From a virus, in IMG/VR virus record IMGVR_UViG_3300022868_000080, positions 1 through 27,130 of that record: DNA of 27,130 nucleotides; one strand, given 5' to 3'. A model generated the notes under the pieces. That model was given only the letters and a program-made list of their open reading frames with translations. It was not told the origin of the DNA and did not search any database. Positions 7,824 to 14,243 of the stretch are shown here, in pieces. Every line of letters starts with the position of its first letter. Position 1 is the stretch's first letter. The translations under genes were made by a program, and so were the position numbers.

Positions 7824-8639
7824 TTAATTCGTAAGGTACGTTATTGAAATACCAAACAAATATGATGTATTTTGAAAGTGGGCATCTGTTACAACTGAAC
7901 CAAGGTCAAATATAAGTGCAGCAACTGAAGCTGTGTGGTCCATATAAAAATGAATGTTTGTTATAGTTGTGAAGTTCGCCGCTTCTCCAATTACGCCACC
8001 TGCCCTTGGCTGACTATACGGTGCGCCAGTTATGGTTGGGAAAGGGAATCCAGTTAGAACTGCCGATCCAACGGAAGTTCCTTTTGCCGTCAGTCGAAGT
8101 GAGCCAGTGGTTGTCACAACTCGGCCGACCTTGGTATAGTAACCCGCTGCCTCGGCCAATACCAGGCCAACTGCAGCACCACCAAAAGTCAACCCAGGAG
8201 TCCATGAACCTTCTTGGTAATCATCAAGTGTGTTGGCTCCAGCTGAAGAAACCTGCGCCGCCGGAAACACTATGTTGCCGCCAAACGAGCTGATATGACC
8301 GATGTTGTCAACTATAAGAAGACTATCGTCGATTAACTTTCCAGTAATCCCATCCCATCTTGCAACCGCATTATCTGTTGAGGCTGCAGGACCAATTACG
8401 TCACCGGCTATTACTCCTACATCCACAAGGCGGAGTGCTTGGTAATCTTCAACTGGAGCTTGAGCTATGTTTATCTGTGCATTAGTTGTAAATCCAGATT
8501 GAAGCGGCACAGCTAAGCCATCGTATTCTAAATCAGGATCTGCAACATCCGCTCCATCGTCGTACCAGAATGGTCCTGCTGATCCGACCCAGAATGAACG
8601 CCATGCTCCAGTAGGTGTAGGTAAGTCTGGAAATGCCAT
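7824..8639 (-). CDS. Fibre-like virion protein
   Basis: A protein of 271 residues. Residues about 80-116 (DVIGPAASTDNAVARWDG, TGKLIDDS, NIGHIS) match the GPxxSTDNAxARxDGxTGKxIxxS segment seen in many phage fibre and baseplate-spike proteins. Residues about 137-180 (TLDDYQEGSWTPGLTFGG, YYTKVGRVV) match the common LDDYEEGxWTPxLxFGG...YTKxGxxV fibre domain near receptor-binding tips. It probably acts in host attachment or as a head/tail appendage. Its place between large terminase and portal is unusual for a fibre. The leader has no Shine-Dalgarno sequence and is almost identical to that of the large terminase, following palindromic element copy 3. Confidence 0.7.
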   Translation of the reverse strand: MAFPDLPTPTGAWRSFWVGSAGPFWYDDGADVADPDLEYDGLAVPLQSGFTTNAQINIAQAPVEDYQALRLVDVGVIAGDVIGPAASTDNAVARWDGITGKLIDDSLLIVDNIGHISSFGGNIVFPAAQVSSAGANTLDDYQEGSWTPGLTFGGAAVGLVLAEAAGYYTKVGRVVTTTGSLRLTAKGTSVGSAVLTGFPFPTITGAPYSQPRAGGVIGEAANFTTITNIHFYMDHTASVAALIFDLGSVVTDAHFQNTSYLFGISITYLTN

Positions 8640-8652
8640 TAGTTAATTAATT

Positions 8653-8677
8653 AGTCCGTTTTAAAATTAAACAATCT
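8653..8677. repeat. 25-bp palindromic element, copy 3
   Basis: Halves AGTCCGTT and AACAATCT around nine A/T bases. It lies between the membrane/coil gene and the fibre-like gene, 13 bp from the latter's start. Three positions would not pair in RNA, although both halves fit the DNA half-site. Confidence 0.85.
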
Positions 8678-8693
8678 TATTGCTTTTATATAG

Positions 8694-9053
8694 TCATTTA
8701 CCACTTTCAACTTTATGTGTACGCTTAAGTAGTTCTTTGATACCAGCTTTAACTTCATCAATATCACGGCGGAGATACTTACTTGATTCTTCTAGTCGCT
8801 CAACTCTTGTTGCAACGTTCCTGATCTCCATCTTGCCAGCATATCGAAGAGGATCGCTAGTCTGACCAGCCCAAACACCAGCAGCCATAACTGACACAGG
8901 CAATCCGATGAAGACAAATCCAAGCCATAGCCAACTCTTTGGGACTTTCTTATTCAAACAACTACGCAAATCGTCAACCTTTTTCCAGTCAGCTTTTTTG
9001 GCCAACTCAGTTGTCATATGCTCATGACATTTAGGATTATCACAGTCAGGCAT
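8694..9053 (-). CDS. Membrane protein with C-terminal coiled coil
   Basis: A protein of 119 residues. The N-terminus has a Cys/His cluster (C4, C9, H10, H12) and positive charges just before one transmembrane segment at about residues 41-62. A charged heptad-like helix follows at about 77-112 (IRNVATRVERLEESSKYLRR). The positive-inside rule predicts the coil outside the cytoplasm. This layout resembles inner-membrane spanins or holin-associated proteins, but the N-terminal cytoplasmic part is longer than usual and no outer-membrane partner or endolysin is seen. It starts on the stop of the large terminase gene (TAATG), so it is translationally coupled. A lysis role is inference; a structural membrane role is possible. 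Confidence 0.65.
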   Translation of the reverse strand: MPDCDNPKCHEHMTTELAKKADWKKVDDLRSCLNKKVPKSWLWLGFVFIGLPVSVMAAGVWAGQTSDPLRYAGKMEIRNVATRVERLEESSKYLRRDIDEVKAGIKELLKRTHKVESGK

Positions 9054-10591
9054 TATTGCATAGCCCTCCAGTCTTCCATTGGCTTGTCGTAGTCGAGATC
9101 GGCGTATTCAGCTTCGGAATCTTCCGGGTTGTTAGTCGGAGAAAAGTAACGTTCTCCAAGTTCAAGCATCTCAATTATGTAAGCTAAGGCATCCATAATA
9201 TCCCAGAGTTTTGAACGAGGGAACATAAGGAGTTGTTGTTCTAACTTTCGCGTGTTAATGCAGGAGGCATTGTGATAGATGTAACCGCCTCGGTAGTAAG
9301 GTACAAGTTCCTTAACGCGAAGTTCTTTCTTCATTCCACCTCGAGCCTTAAGCCAGATAAGTTCGAAAAATGAACCCCTGCGAAACATCTCATTTTTAAT
9401 CGGCTGTCTGATGAATTCGTTTAGAGAAGTTTCTTCAATGCCTAAGACTTTCGCGCCAAGCATCTGGCCCATTCCAAACATTGCGTCGTAGATTTCATCT
9501 GGGTACATCTTATCAGAGATTATGTCTCGGACATAGAGACGAGCTGAGTTAAGGTCTATGCCGATTCCAACTATGGCTGACTCAGCAGAATGGATTTTTA
9601 CAGTCTTAGCTGGATCAAGGATGATTACAGTTTCGATATTTTGGTCTAGTTGGACTTCAGAGTCAAACAACTTTAAGTCAATTCCTTCACGAAGATTCTT
9701 CTCAGGTGGTAAGTTATAGTATTTAAAATATTCCTGTGGGAAGGAAGAATCTTTGGATGAGATAGGAAGGTTACGGTGTTCTTGGAAGAAAGAGTCAGTC
9801 TCGCCCGCGTTTACTGCCTTGTCCCATTTTGACTTGATGACTGCGTCGGAGACAAAGTGAGGTGCGACTGAGTGGAGGTCGTCGTCACAGGCTTCGAGAC
9901 GCGCTGAGGCCCAGTCTGGGGATTCAAGCAAGTGTTGGAGGAGAGAATCTTCGTGTTTGAGAGTGTCTATGTAGATAATTTTCCAGTCATTGTGTAACTG
10001 AGGAACGGCCTCGATAACGTCAGAGAAGAACCAGTTTTTTATTTCCTTACGAAGGTCTTCGTTCATTATCTTTTTCTTGTCCTCGAGGTCGTCTATGACG
10101 AATAGTCCAGGTCGGTCATTTTTGAACAGAACGCCTCGAACTTGCTGCCCAGCTCCGCGCGGCCAAACTAGTGAATCATAAGCTACCCAAGACTTCTTAC
10201 TAAAAACTTCTTCAAAATCGTTCCCTTCACCTTTGGAAGGTTTGACTGAACCGAAGATTCCGCGAATTGTACGATTAGTTATTAACTCACGTTTTAGGTT
10301 TTCGGTTTGAAGTGAAGCTGCTTCGTGAGATTTGTTAATGTAACAGATGAAGCCTGTGTGGCGGAAGAGGATGTAACGAGCCATTAGGGCTAAGGCGACT
10401 ATTGAAGTCTTCCCCCAGCCGCGGGGCGCAGCTATGGCTATTTGATTCTCAGGACCGTCAATGAGGTCGAAGATCTTCCCATGAACTTCCTCAGCAAATT
10501 CTTTGTTGAAGCGTTCAGGGAAGAAAGTCTTAGCAACCATTCGAGTTGAAGTTGAACAGGAAGCTAGGATTTTTTTAAGTTCTTCATCCAT
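9053..10591 (-). CDS. terL: Terminase large subunit
   Basis: A protein of 512 residues. The N-terminal ATPase shows Walker A APRGWGKT (residues 55-62) and Walker B LFVIDDLED (163-171, catalytic acid probably D168 or E170). The C-terminal RNase H-like nuclease shows acidic residues in VIILDPAKT (D326), LGIEETSL (E386/E387) and LWDIMDALAY (D464/D467). The enzyme drives DNA into the head at the portal and cuts it. Its ATG follows a leader with no Shine-Dalgarno sequence (ACTATTAATTAACTAATGG) placed right after element copy 4. The fibre-like gene has the same leader. Its stop overlaps the start of the membrane/coil gene. All expected motifs are intact. Confidence 0.93.
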   Translation of the reverse strand: MDEELKKILASCSTSTRMVAKTFFPERFNKEFAEEVHGKIFDLIDGPENQIAIAAPRGWGKTSIVALALMARYILFRHTGFICYINKSHEAASLQTENLKRELITNRTIRGIFGSVKPSKGEGNDFEEVFSKKSWVAYDSLVWPRGAGQQVRGVLFKNDRPGLFVIDDLEDKKKIMNEDLRKEIKNWFFSDVIEAVPQLHNDWKIIYIDTLKHEDSLLQHLLESPDWASARLEACDDDLHSVAPHFVSDAVIKSKWDKAVNAGETDSFFQEHRNLPISSKDSSFPQEYFKYYNLPPEKNLREGIDLKLFDSEVQLDQNIETVIILDPAKTVKIHSAESAIVGIGIDLNSARLYVRDIISDKMYPDEIYDAMFGMGQMLGAKVLGIEETSLNEFIRQPIKNEMFRRGSFFELIWLKARGGMKKELRVKELVPYYRGGYIYHNASCINTRKLEQQLLMFPRSKLWDIMDALAYIIEMLELGERYFSPTNNPEDSEAEYADLDYDKPMEDWRAMQ

Positions 10592-10603
10592 TAGTTAATT
10601 AAT

Positions 10604-10628
10604 AGTCCGTTTTGAAATTTAACGATCT
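10604..10628. repeat. 25-bp palindromic element, copy 4
   Basis: Halves AGTCCGTT and AACGATCT with spacer TTGAAATTT. It overlaps the stop codon of the 68-aa gene and lies 12 bp before the large terminase start. Confidence 0.85.
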
Positions 10629-10833
10629 AATCGTTAGGGATAGACAGTGCAATCCTCAGAGCCTTGATTAAAGGTAATACAGTCATATCGTCAATAGTTG
10701 TATCGCTTGACTTAACTGCGGCTTCAATAAAGTCAAATAATTTATCTCCGTACTTCTGGATATTTTCTGCACTGAGAAGCTGCTCAACAAGCTGCATTAT
10801 GATCGGTATTGCCATTTTTAGAATAAAGTCCAT
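10627..10833 (-). CDS. Small hydrophobic/amphipathic protein upstream of large terminase
   Basis: A protein of 68 residues beginning MDFILKMAIPIIMQLVEQLL, a hydrophobic N-terminal helix, followed by soluble helices. A clear GGGAGA lies eight bases before the ATG, inside the end of the preceding gene's reading frame. It is the last of four tiny genes packed between the terminase subunits. In T7 the spanin genes lie in the same place between the terminase genes, so membrane or lysis functions are worth considering, but nothing in the sequence proves it. Confidence 0.7.
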   Translation of the reverse strand: MDFILKMAIPIIMQLVEQLLSAENIQKYGDKLFDFIEAAVKSSDTTIDDMTVLPLIKALRIALSIPND

Positions 10834-10837
10834 TTTC

Positions 10838-10981
10838 TTATCTCCCTTTTCGGCCGAATAGCCAGTTGAAAAACCACTTAATTTGTTCCCAAGTAAACGT
10901 AATCTCTAACCTACTAACATGCTGCCAACGCTCCCACTTATCACGCCCAATGCGGTGTGGACTTAGATTGTTTATTCTCAC
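10838..10981 (-). CDS. Tiny Trp-rich basic protein (GTG start)
   Basis: A frame of 47 codons starting with GTG at 10981. GGGAGA lies six bases upstream, the same signal that precedes the next gene. The product is rich in Trp (six) and Arg/Lys. The C-terminal half, WEQIKWFFNWLFGRKGR, would form a membrane-surface helix with a basic tail. It overlaps the end of the 48-aa gene by 41 bp in another frame. No homologue is recognised. The good ribosome binding site, the compact overlap and the clean stop four bases before the next ATG support a real gene. A membrane-active or lysis-related role is inference. Confidence 0.6.
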   Translation of the reverse strand: MRINNLSPHRIGRDKWERWQHVSRLEITFTWEQIKWFFNWLFGRKGR

Positions 10982-11087
10982 TTGTTATCTCCCAAAGCTG
11001 CCAGATAACTGCCGCCGCAAAACAGATTGGAACCGCGACTGTCATTACTACACCAACCACTGCCATTGCCAAGATATCTTTAATCAT
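10941..11087 (-). CDS. Tiny single-pass membrane protein
   Basis: A frame of 48 codons with a 23-residue hydrophobic segment (AMAVVGVVMTVAVPICFAAA) near the N-terminus and a short charged tail. It has no Shine-Dalgarno sequence of its own. Its ATG overlaps the stop of the upstream 36-codon membrane gene (ATGATTAA), so it probably depends on coupled translation. A cysteine lies within the hydrophobic segment, but the context is not a lipobox. It may be a holin-like or spanin-like peptide; only the membrane nature is visible. Confidence 0.55.
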   Translation of the reverse strand: MIKDILAMAVVGVVMTVAVPICFAAAVIWQLWEITSENKQSKSTPHWA

Positions 11088-11190
11088 AATGTTTGACCAG
11101 GAAAAGAATAACTAACAAACCTGTAAAGCTCAAAGCCATTAGCAAACTAATCATCAACAAATCAAAGTATTTTTTCAGAAACTCTCTCAT
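11080..11190 (-). CDS. Tiny membrane peptide overlapping the small terminase gene
   Basis: A frame of 36 codons starting inside the end of the small terminase gene. The N-terminus is basic and amphipathic (MREFLKKYFDLL) and then a single membrane segment follows (ISLLMALSFTGLLVILFLV), ending KHYD. An alternative start at 11154, after the terminase stop, would give 24 residues and keep the membrane segment. Neither start has a Shine-Dalgarno sequence, so coupling to small terminase translation is likely. The textbook profile of a cytoplasmic basic end plus one membrane helix supports a real product, though it is short. Confidence 0.5.
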   Translation of the reverse strand: MREFLKKYFDLLMISLLMALSFTGLLVILFLVKHYD

Positions 11191-11791
11191 CAGCAATAGT
11201 ACCAGCGTCAACCAGGGATGCAGTGGACGGAGCAACTGCTCCATTGGAAGATTCAACATCTATAACTATTCCTGCGTTATCAGCTGCGGATGTAGCGCGT
11301 TTTTTAAACCCTTCAATTTCGTCCTTAGTCAATGCAGTGTGAATTGAATGGCTTTGAACTTTAGTTGGAACGCGCAATCCACTGAGTTCCAAAGTAACCA
11401 TGTTTGCAACTGCAATTTGGTCTTTCAAGGTTGCATTTCCAGACTCATTGTCAAATGTCTCATGATAAACATTAAGTGCCTTGTCCGTCAGAACTCTGAT
11501 TTTTTCTATAGTTTTTTTCGTATCTGCATCACGTTCCTGGCGGATTTCAGATAGTTTGTGCTGGCCTAACTTTCCATTGAGAGTGTTAGAAACTGTCACT
11601 GGGGAAATGTTAAGTATCTGCGCTATTTCAACATTCTTATAACCGCGCGCTGACAAGTTGACAATTTCATGAGAGCGTTGCCAAAGTTGTTTAACTTCAA
11701 ATTGACGTTCTTGGCCTTCATTAAGACGCCTTTTGTCCGGTTCGAGATATTCAAATCCATAGAGGTTATTTCTAGTTTGAACTTCTGGCAT
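11162..11791 (-). CDS. terS: Probable terminase small subunit (helix-turn-helix protein)
   Basis: A protein of 209 residues. Residues about 41-75 form a helix-turn-helix (IVNLSARGYKNVEIAQIL then ISPVTVSNTLNGK). A long helical region (residues 80-150) follows that could drive oligomerisation, and then a low-complexity C-terminal tail rich in Ala, Thr and Asp. DNA recognition by a helix-turn-helix, central oligomerisation and a tail that contacts the large subunit is the usual plan of small terminases. It is the first gene of the leftward operon, about 35 bases after a predicted promoter start, with GGAG before the ATG. A sequence-specific regulator is the alternative, but its place upstream of terL makes TerS more likely. 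Confidence 0.65.
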   Translation of the reverse strand: MPEVQTRNNLYGFEYLEPDKRRLNEGQERQFEVKQLWQRSHEIVNLSARGYKNVEIAQILNISPVTVSNTLNGKLGQHKLSEIRQERDADTKKTIEKIRVLTDKALNVYHETFDNESGNATLKDQIAVANMVTLELSGLRVPTKVQSHSIHTALTKDEIEGFKKRATSAADNAGIVIDVESSNGAVAPSTASLVDAGTIADERVSEKIL

Positions 11792-11831
11792 TTTCCAACT
11801 CCATAAAATCTATTTCTCCTACATTGGTTAA

Positions 11832-11860
11832 AGCATAACAGTTTGTAGCATAAATGTCAA
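11832..11860 (-). promoter_or_regulatory. Leftward sigma-70 promoter of the packaging/head operon
   Basis: On the minus strand TTGACA, 17-base spacer, TATGCT. It lies about 40 bases before the small terminase start. Element copy 5 lies 37 bp upstream of the -35 box. It is the only strong promoter seen for the whole leftward arm. Confidence 0.75.
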
Positions 11861-11897
11861 TGTAATTTTCAGTACATTTCGTTAGCTAATATTCCAC

Positions 11898-11922
11898 AGT
11901 TTGTTAAAAAATAAAACGATCT
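11898..11922. repeat. 25-bp palindromic element, copy 5
   Basis: Halves AGTTTGTT and AACGATCT around nine A/T bases. It lies in the divergent region, 37 bp upstream of the leftward -35 box. Confidence 0.85.
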
Positions 11923-12102
11923 TAATTACCAACTAAAAAACTGCGTATCATCAAACCAACACTTTAATCAACACTCTGTACAGCAACGTAGTTGTACCAA
12001 TTGTACCATTTAGGATGTTTTGTATTCTACTTCTATAATGTAGGAAAGGTAACCCCCGCGAGTATGAATGAACTATCCCCCTTTGGTTTGATGAAATAAA
12101 AC

Positions 12103-12131
12103 TTGACATAAAATCATTTTCGAGGTATGAT
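12103..12131 (+). promoter_or_regulatory. Rightward sigma-70 promoter for the 123-aa gene
   Basis: TTGACA, 17-base spacer, TATGAT. The transcript should start near 12138 and end at the terminator at 12643-12675. Confidence 0.8.
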
Positions 12132-12196
12132 GTTTTTAATGATCTTTGACAATTTAATAAAAAGCATGGCGGGAGTATTGTACTACTTCCATGTGG

Positions 12197-12211
12197 AGTG
12201 GCTTATGGTTC
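12197..12211 (+). repeat. Left arm of a 15-bp inverted repeat flanking the 123-aa gene
   Basis: AGTGGCTTATGGTTC in the 5' untranslated region is the exact reverse complement of 12623-12637 in the 3' untranslated region. Confidence 0.8.
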
Positions 12212-12243
12212 ATAATTGATACTCGATATGAAAGGGGTAAATT

Positions 12244-12615
12244 ATGGATCTGAATATGAAGGTTGAAAACGTGACGTTGAACAAGACAATTGAGCTTTCG
12301 CCGGATGCAGATGCGAAAAAAGCAGGAGATAAGAAGACAGTTACACTTCAAATGAAGTATGACGGTCTCACGCTGCAGGATATCTTCCTGAAGGCACTTG
12401 ATAAGGATGTAGTATCATGGCAGAATGGAAGTGGTGGGAGAAAGAACTATGTCAATCTAGTTGACAAGGAAACTATCAAGGTAGATGCCAAGGCACCAGG
12501 CAAGGCACCTCAAATTGATCCTGAGACTGCAATGGTAGCAAAGTTAGCTACTATGAACCAGGAAGAACAAGCGGCCTACTTTGCAGACCTAATGGCAAAG
12601 GCAGCAAGTAAGTAA
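12244..12615 (+). CDS. Hypothetical protein of an isolated, strongly expressed unit
   Basis: A protein of 123 residues, Lys- and Asp-rich, with an N-terminal beta region, a central helix (LTLQDIFLKALDKDVVSW) and a C-terminal helix (DPETAMVAKLATMNQEEQAA). AAAGGGG precedes the ATG. It has its own consensus promoter and terminator and so forms a single-gene unit, the first on the rightward arm. The C-terminal half has the same layout as the protein at 16005-16391, which is also a single-gene unit. Function is unknown. High early expression suggests an abundant protein such as a nucleic-acid-binding or host-takeover factor, but no motif shows this. Confidence 0.75.
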   Translation: MDLNMKVENVTLNKTIELSPDADAKKAGDKKTVTLQMKYDGLTLQDIFLKALDKDVVSWQNGSGGRKNYVNLVDKETIKVDAKAPGKAPQIDPETAMVAKLATMNQEEQAAYFADLMAKAASK

Positions 12616-12622
12616 TTTAAAA

Positions 12623-12637
12623 GAACCATAAGCCACT
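12623..12637 (+). repeat. Right arm of the 15-bp inverted repeat
   Basis: GAACCATAAGCCACT, the reverse complement of 12197-12211, lies eight bases after the stop codon and six bases before the terminator. Confidence 0.8.
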
Positions 12638-12642
12638 TAATT

Positions 12643-12675
12643 AAAAAGGTCTATGTTAATTCATAGGCCTTTTTT
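12643..12675 (+). terminator. Rho-independent terminator after the 123-aa gene
   Basis: AAAAAGGTCTATG and CATAGGCCTTTTT pair over 13 bp (one G-U) with a 6-nt loop, ending in a run of six T. The A-run on the other side makes it potentially bidirectional. Confidence 0.85.
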
Positions 12676-12744
12676 AGTTATTAGCTACTATTAATTAACT
12701 ATCAACTCTACTTGGAATGCAAGTTAAAGTTAACTATTTGCTTA

Positions 12745-12769
12745 AGTTCGTTTTGGAATTTAACAGACT
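12745..12769. repeat. 25-bp palindromic element, copy 6
   Basis: Halves AGTTCGTT and AACAGACT with spacer TTGGAATTT. It lies 63 bp upstream of the -35 box of the promoter at 12833. Confidence 0.85.
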
Positions 12770-12832
12770 TGGGAAGTTAGGAGTTAGTTGGTTAATAGAT
12801 TGGTTTAGTGTAACAATGTACCATATAATACC

Positions 12833-12861
12833 TTGACATTAAGTTGTAGTATGTTTATAAT
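12833..12861 (+). promoter_or_regulatory. Rightward sigma-70 promoter for 13087-14105
   Basis: Perfect TTGACA, 17-base spacer, perfect TATAAT. The bases just upstream (ATATAATACC) resemble those upstream of the promoter at 15829 (AAATAATACA). Confidence 0.85.
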
Positions 12862-13086
12862 GTATGTAATGTTTAATGTAATATGTGTTTGTCTTATATG
12901 TGTAGGGTATATAAAAATATATATACATGATTACTTATATACAATATACATTGTATGAGAGTAGACTTGTTTACGTGTTTACGTGTATGATTGATGCGCT
13001 ACACATTTGTAGCATACTAGGTATACATTAATACAATGCAAACAATTAATACGCCGCAAACCACTAATGGAGGAAGAGGAGGAATT

Positions 13087-13332
13087 ATGAGAATACGTGA
13101 GATTAGAACTAATGCATTGCTAGAGTTTATGAAGTACGTTAATAAAGGAAGTAAGGATAAGGAGGTGATTAATAAGAGTGCAGAGATGATTATAGATATA
13201 TGTGATCTATGTAAGGTTAAGAGAATAACTGACTTGTACAGTGTTAGGTTAGTGTTAAAGGATAAACTTGGATTAGACATTCCAGCCAAACAATATAGAA
13301 AGGACAACTGTCCGAAGGAGTTAGTATTATGA
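13087..13332 (+). CDS. Hypothetical early protein
   Basis: A protein of 81 residues from the ATG at 13087, chosen because AGGAGG lies directly upstream; a longer in-frame start at 13036 has no such signal. It is basic and helical, with two Cys in ICDLCKVKR. No family is recognised. Its stop overlaps the next start (ATGA), so the two genes are coupled. Codon use is more A/T- and G-rich than in genes further right. Confidence 0.65.
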   Translation: MRIREIRTNALLEFMKYVNKGSKDKEVINKSAEMIIDICDLCKVKRITDLYSVRLVLKDKLGLDIPAKQYRKDNCPKELVL

Positions 13333-14105
13333 TAAGAGATAAAAAAGAACCTTTGATGGAAGGTAATGTTAGAAGAGAAAGTAGTGTGCCAGTACAAGGA
13401 AGGATTAGTATAGTTGATCTGGCAAGGCTATGTAAGTATTGGGAGATGGTTGAGAATGTAGAGATTAGTAGTATGAGTAAGTTATTAAGTTGGAGTGTTA
13501 GCGCACTGAGTAACTTACTAAATAGTCATGGAAAAGTGCCTGAAGGAATTGATAGTGTAGCAGATGCTCATAGGTACTTGATTGAGAAAGGACTTTATCA
13601 AAGGAGCTTAGGTAAAAGGTCAATGAAGAAGATAAGCACAGCTATTATGTTTGAGACTTTAAGAGATCAGGGAATTGATACTAGGGAGCTTGTACCTAGG
13701 TCACATGTCATGGTTAATAATAAGCATAGTGTGGAACCTTTCGATGTAGGAAGTGTTTATGAAGGTGTGATTAATGCTGATGATGTAGAGATGGCTAGGA
13801 AGATGATTGAGAGGCAGAAGGCTATGAATGGAGATGTTAAGGTTGAGGTAGAATTAAGTGAGGAAGAAAAGAAGGAGAAAGAAGCTAGAAAGGTTGAGTT
13901 GAATAATACTATTAAGGCTTATAGAGAAACTGGAAAGTTACCAGAAGAACCTGGGGAAGTGCAGAAGAATGTACTAAGGTCAAATATGACTGAGAGTGAA
14001 TTAGATGAGTATAATAAGGTGAGAGAAGAGGAAGTGGCTGCCAAGGAAAATGCACCTGTGAATGTGGAGGAGATTATGAAGTTGCAAGCGGCTAGGAATG
14101 TTTAG
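13329..14105 (+). CDS. Hypothetical early protein with a possible helix-turn-helix
   Basis: A protein of 258 residues. Residues about 24-75 contain ISIVDLARLCKYW and SSMSKLLSWSVSALSNLLNS, which could be a helix-turn-helix; the call is weak. The C-terminal half (residues about 150-258) is highly charged and helical, rich in Lys and Glu, and likely a coiled coil. AAGGAG precedes the start, which overlaps the stop of the 81-aa gene. Its stop codon TAG overlaps element copy 7. As part of the first multi-gene rightward unit it could be a regulator, but no function can be read directly. Confidence 0.65.
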   Translation: MIRDKKEPLMEGNVRRESSVPVQGRISIVDLARLCKYWEMVENVEISSMSKLLSWSVSALSNLLNSHGKVPEGIDSVADAHRYLIEKGLYQRSLGKRSMKKISTAIMFETLRDQGIDTRELVPRSHVMVNNKHSVEPFDVGSVYEGVINADDVEMARKMIERQKAMNGDVKVEVELSEEEKKEKEARKVELNNTIKAYRETGKLPEEPGEVQKNVLRSNMTESELDEYNKVREEEVAAKENAPVNVEEIMKLQAARNV

Positions 14106-14128
14106 TCCGTTTAAATTTAAAACGGACT
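14104..14128. repeat. 25-bp palindromic element, copy 7 (perfect arms)
   Basis: AGTCCGTT and AACGGACT are exact reverse complements around nine A/T bases, the most symmetrical copy. It begins within the TAG stop of the 258-aa gene and lies 38 bp upstream of the next -35 box. Confidence 0.9.
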
Positions 14129-14166
14129 GGAAAGGTTAAGTATGTCGTTTAATGTTTGATGCCTTA

Positions 14167-14195
14167 TTGACATCTCATGTTAAATGTGATATTAT
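14167..14195 (+). promoter_or_regulatory. Rightward sigma-70 promoter for the small-gene cluster
   Basis: TTGACA, 17-base spacer, TATTAT. It drives the cluster starting at 14244. Confidence 0.8.
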
Positions 14196-14243
14196 ACGGG
14201 TGAAATGGAGTTTTTGTAAATACTCAATATGAAAGGAGTTAGT

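Larger units (their letters stand above)
11792..12243. other. Divergent control region between the two arms
   Basis: A gene-free stretch of 452 bases. It holds, left to right: the leftward promoter (11832-11860), element copy 5 (11898-11922), a short direct repeat of TTGTACCA near 12000, a TATAAT-like box near 12036 without a good -35 box, the rightward promoter (12103-12131), and a leader of about 105 bases for the 123-aa gene. That leader contains one arm of a 15-bp inverted repeat. Confidence 0.7.
12616..13086. other. Gene-free, very A+T-rich region
   Basis: This 471-base stretch contains the inverted-repeat arm (12623-12637), a terminator, element copy 6, promoter 12833-12861 and an A+T-rich leader of about 220 bases. 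The leader includes alternating TA tracts (12905-12945), a perfect 7-bp palindrome ATACAAT/ATTGTAT (12939-12956), a tandem GTTTACGT repeat (12969-12984) and a hairpin GCTAC/GTAGC (12998-13013). It could be an origin or a regulatory leader; no initiator boxes are recognised. Confidence 0.5.

Noticed and set aside
10866-11347. Plus-strand frames opposite the small-gene nest
   Set aside because: Low-complexity Asn/Cys/His-rich translations antisense to the minus-strand membrane genes and small terminase, with no ribosome binding sites.
12036-12041. TATAAT box in the divergent region
   Set aside because: No acceptable -35 hexamer at 16-18 bases and no extended -10 TGn, so not listed as a promoter.
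12061-12100. Eleven-codon frame starting ATGAATGAACTATCC before the 12103 promoter
   Set aside because: Too short to support and not preceded by a clear promoter with both boxes.
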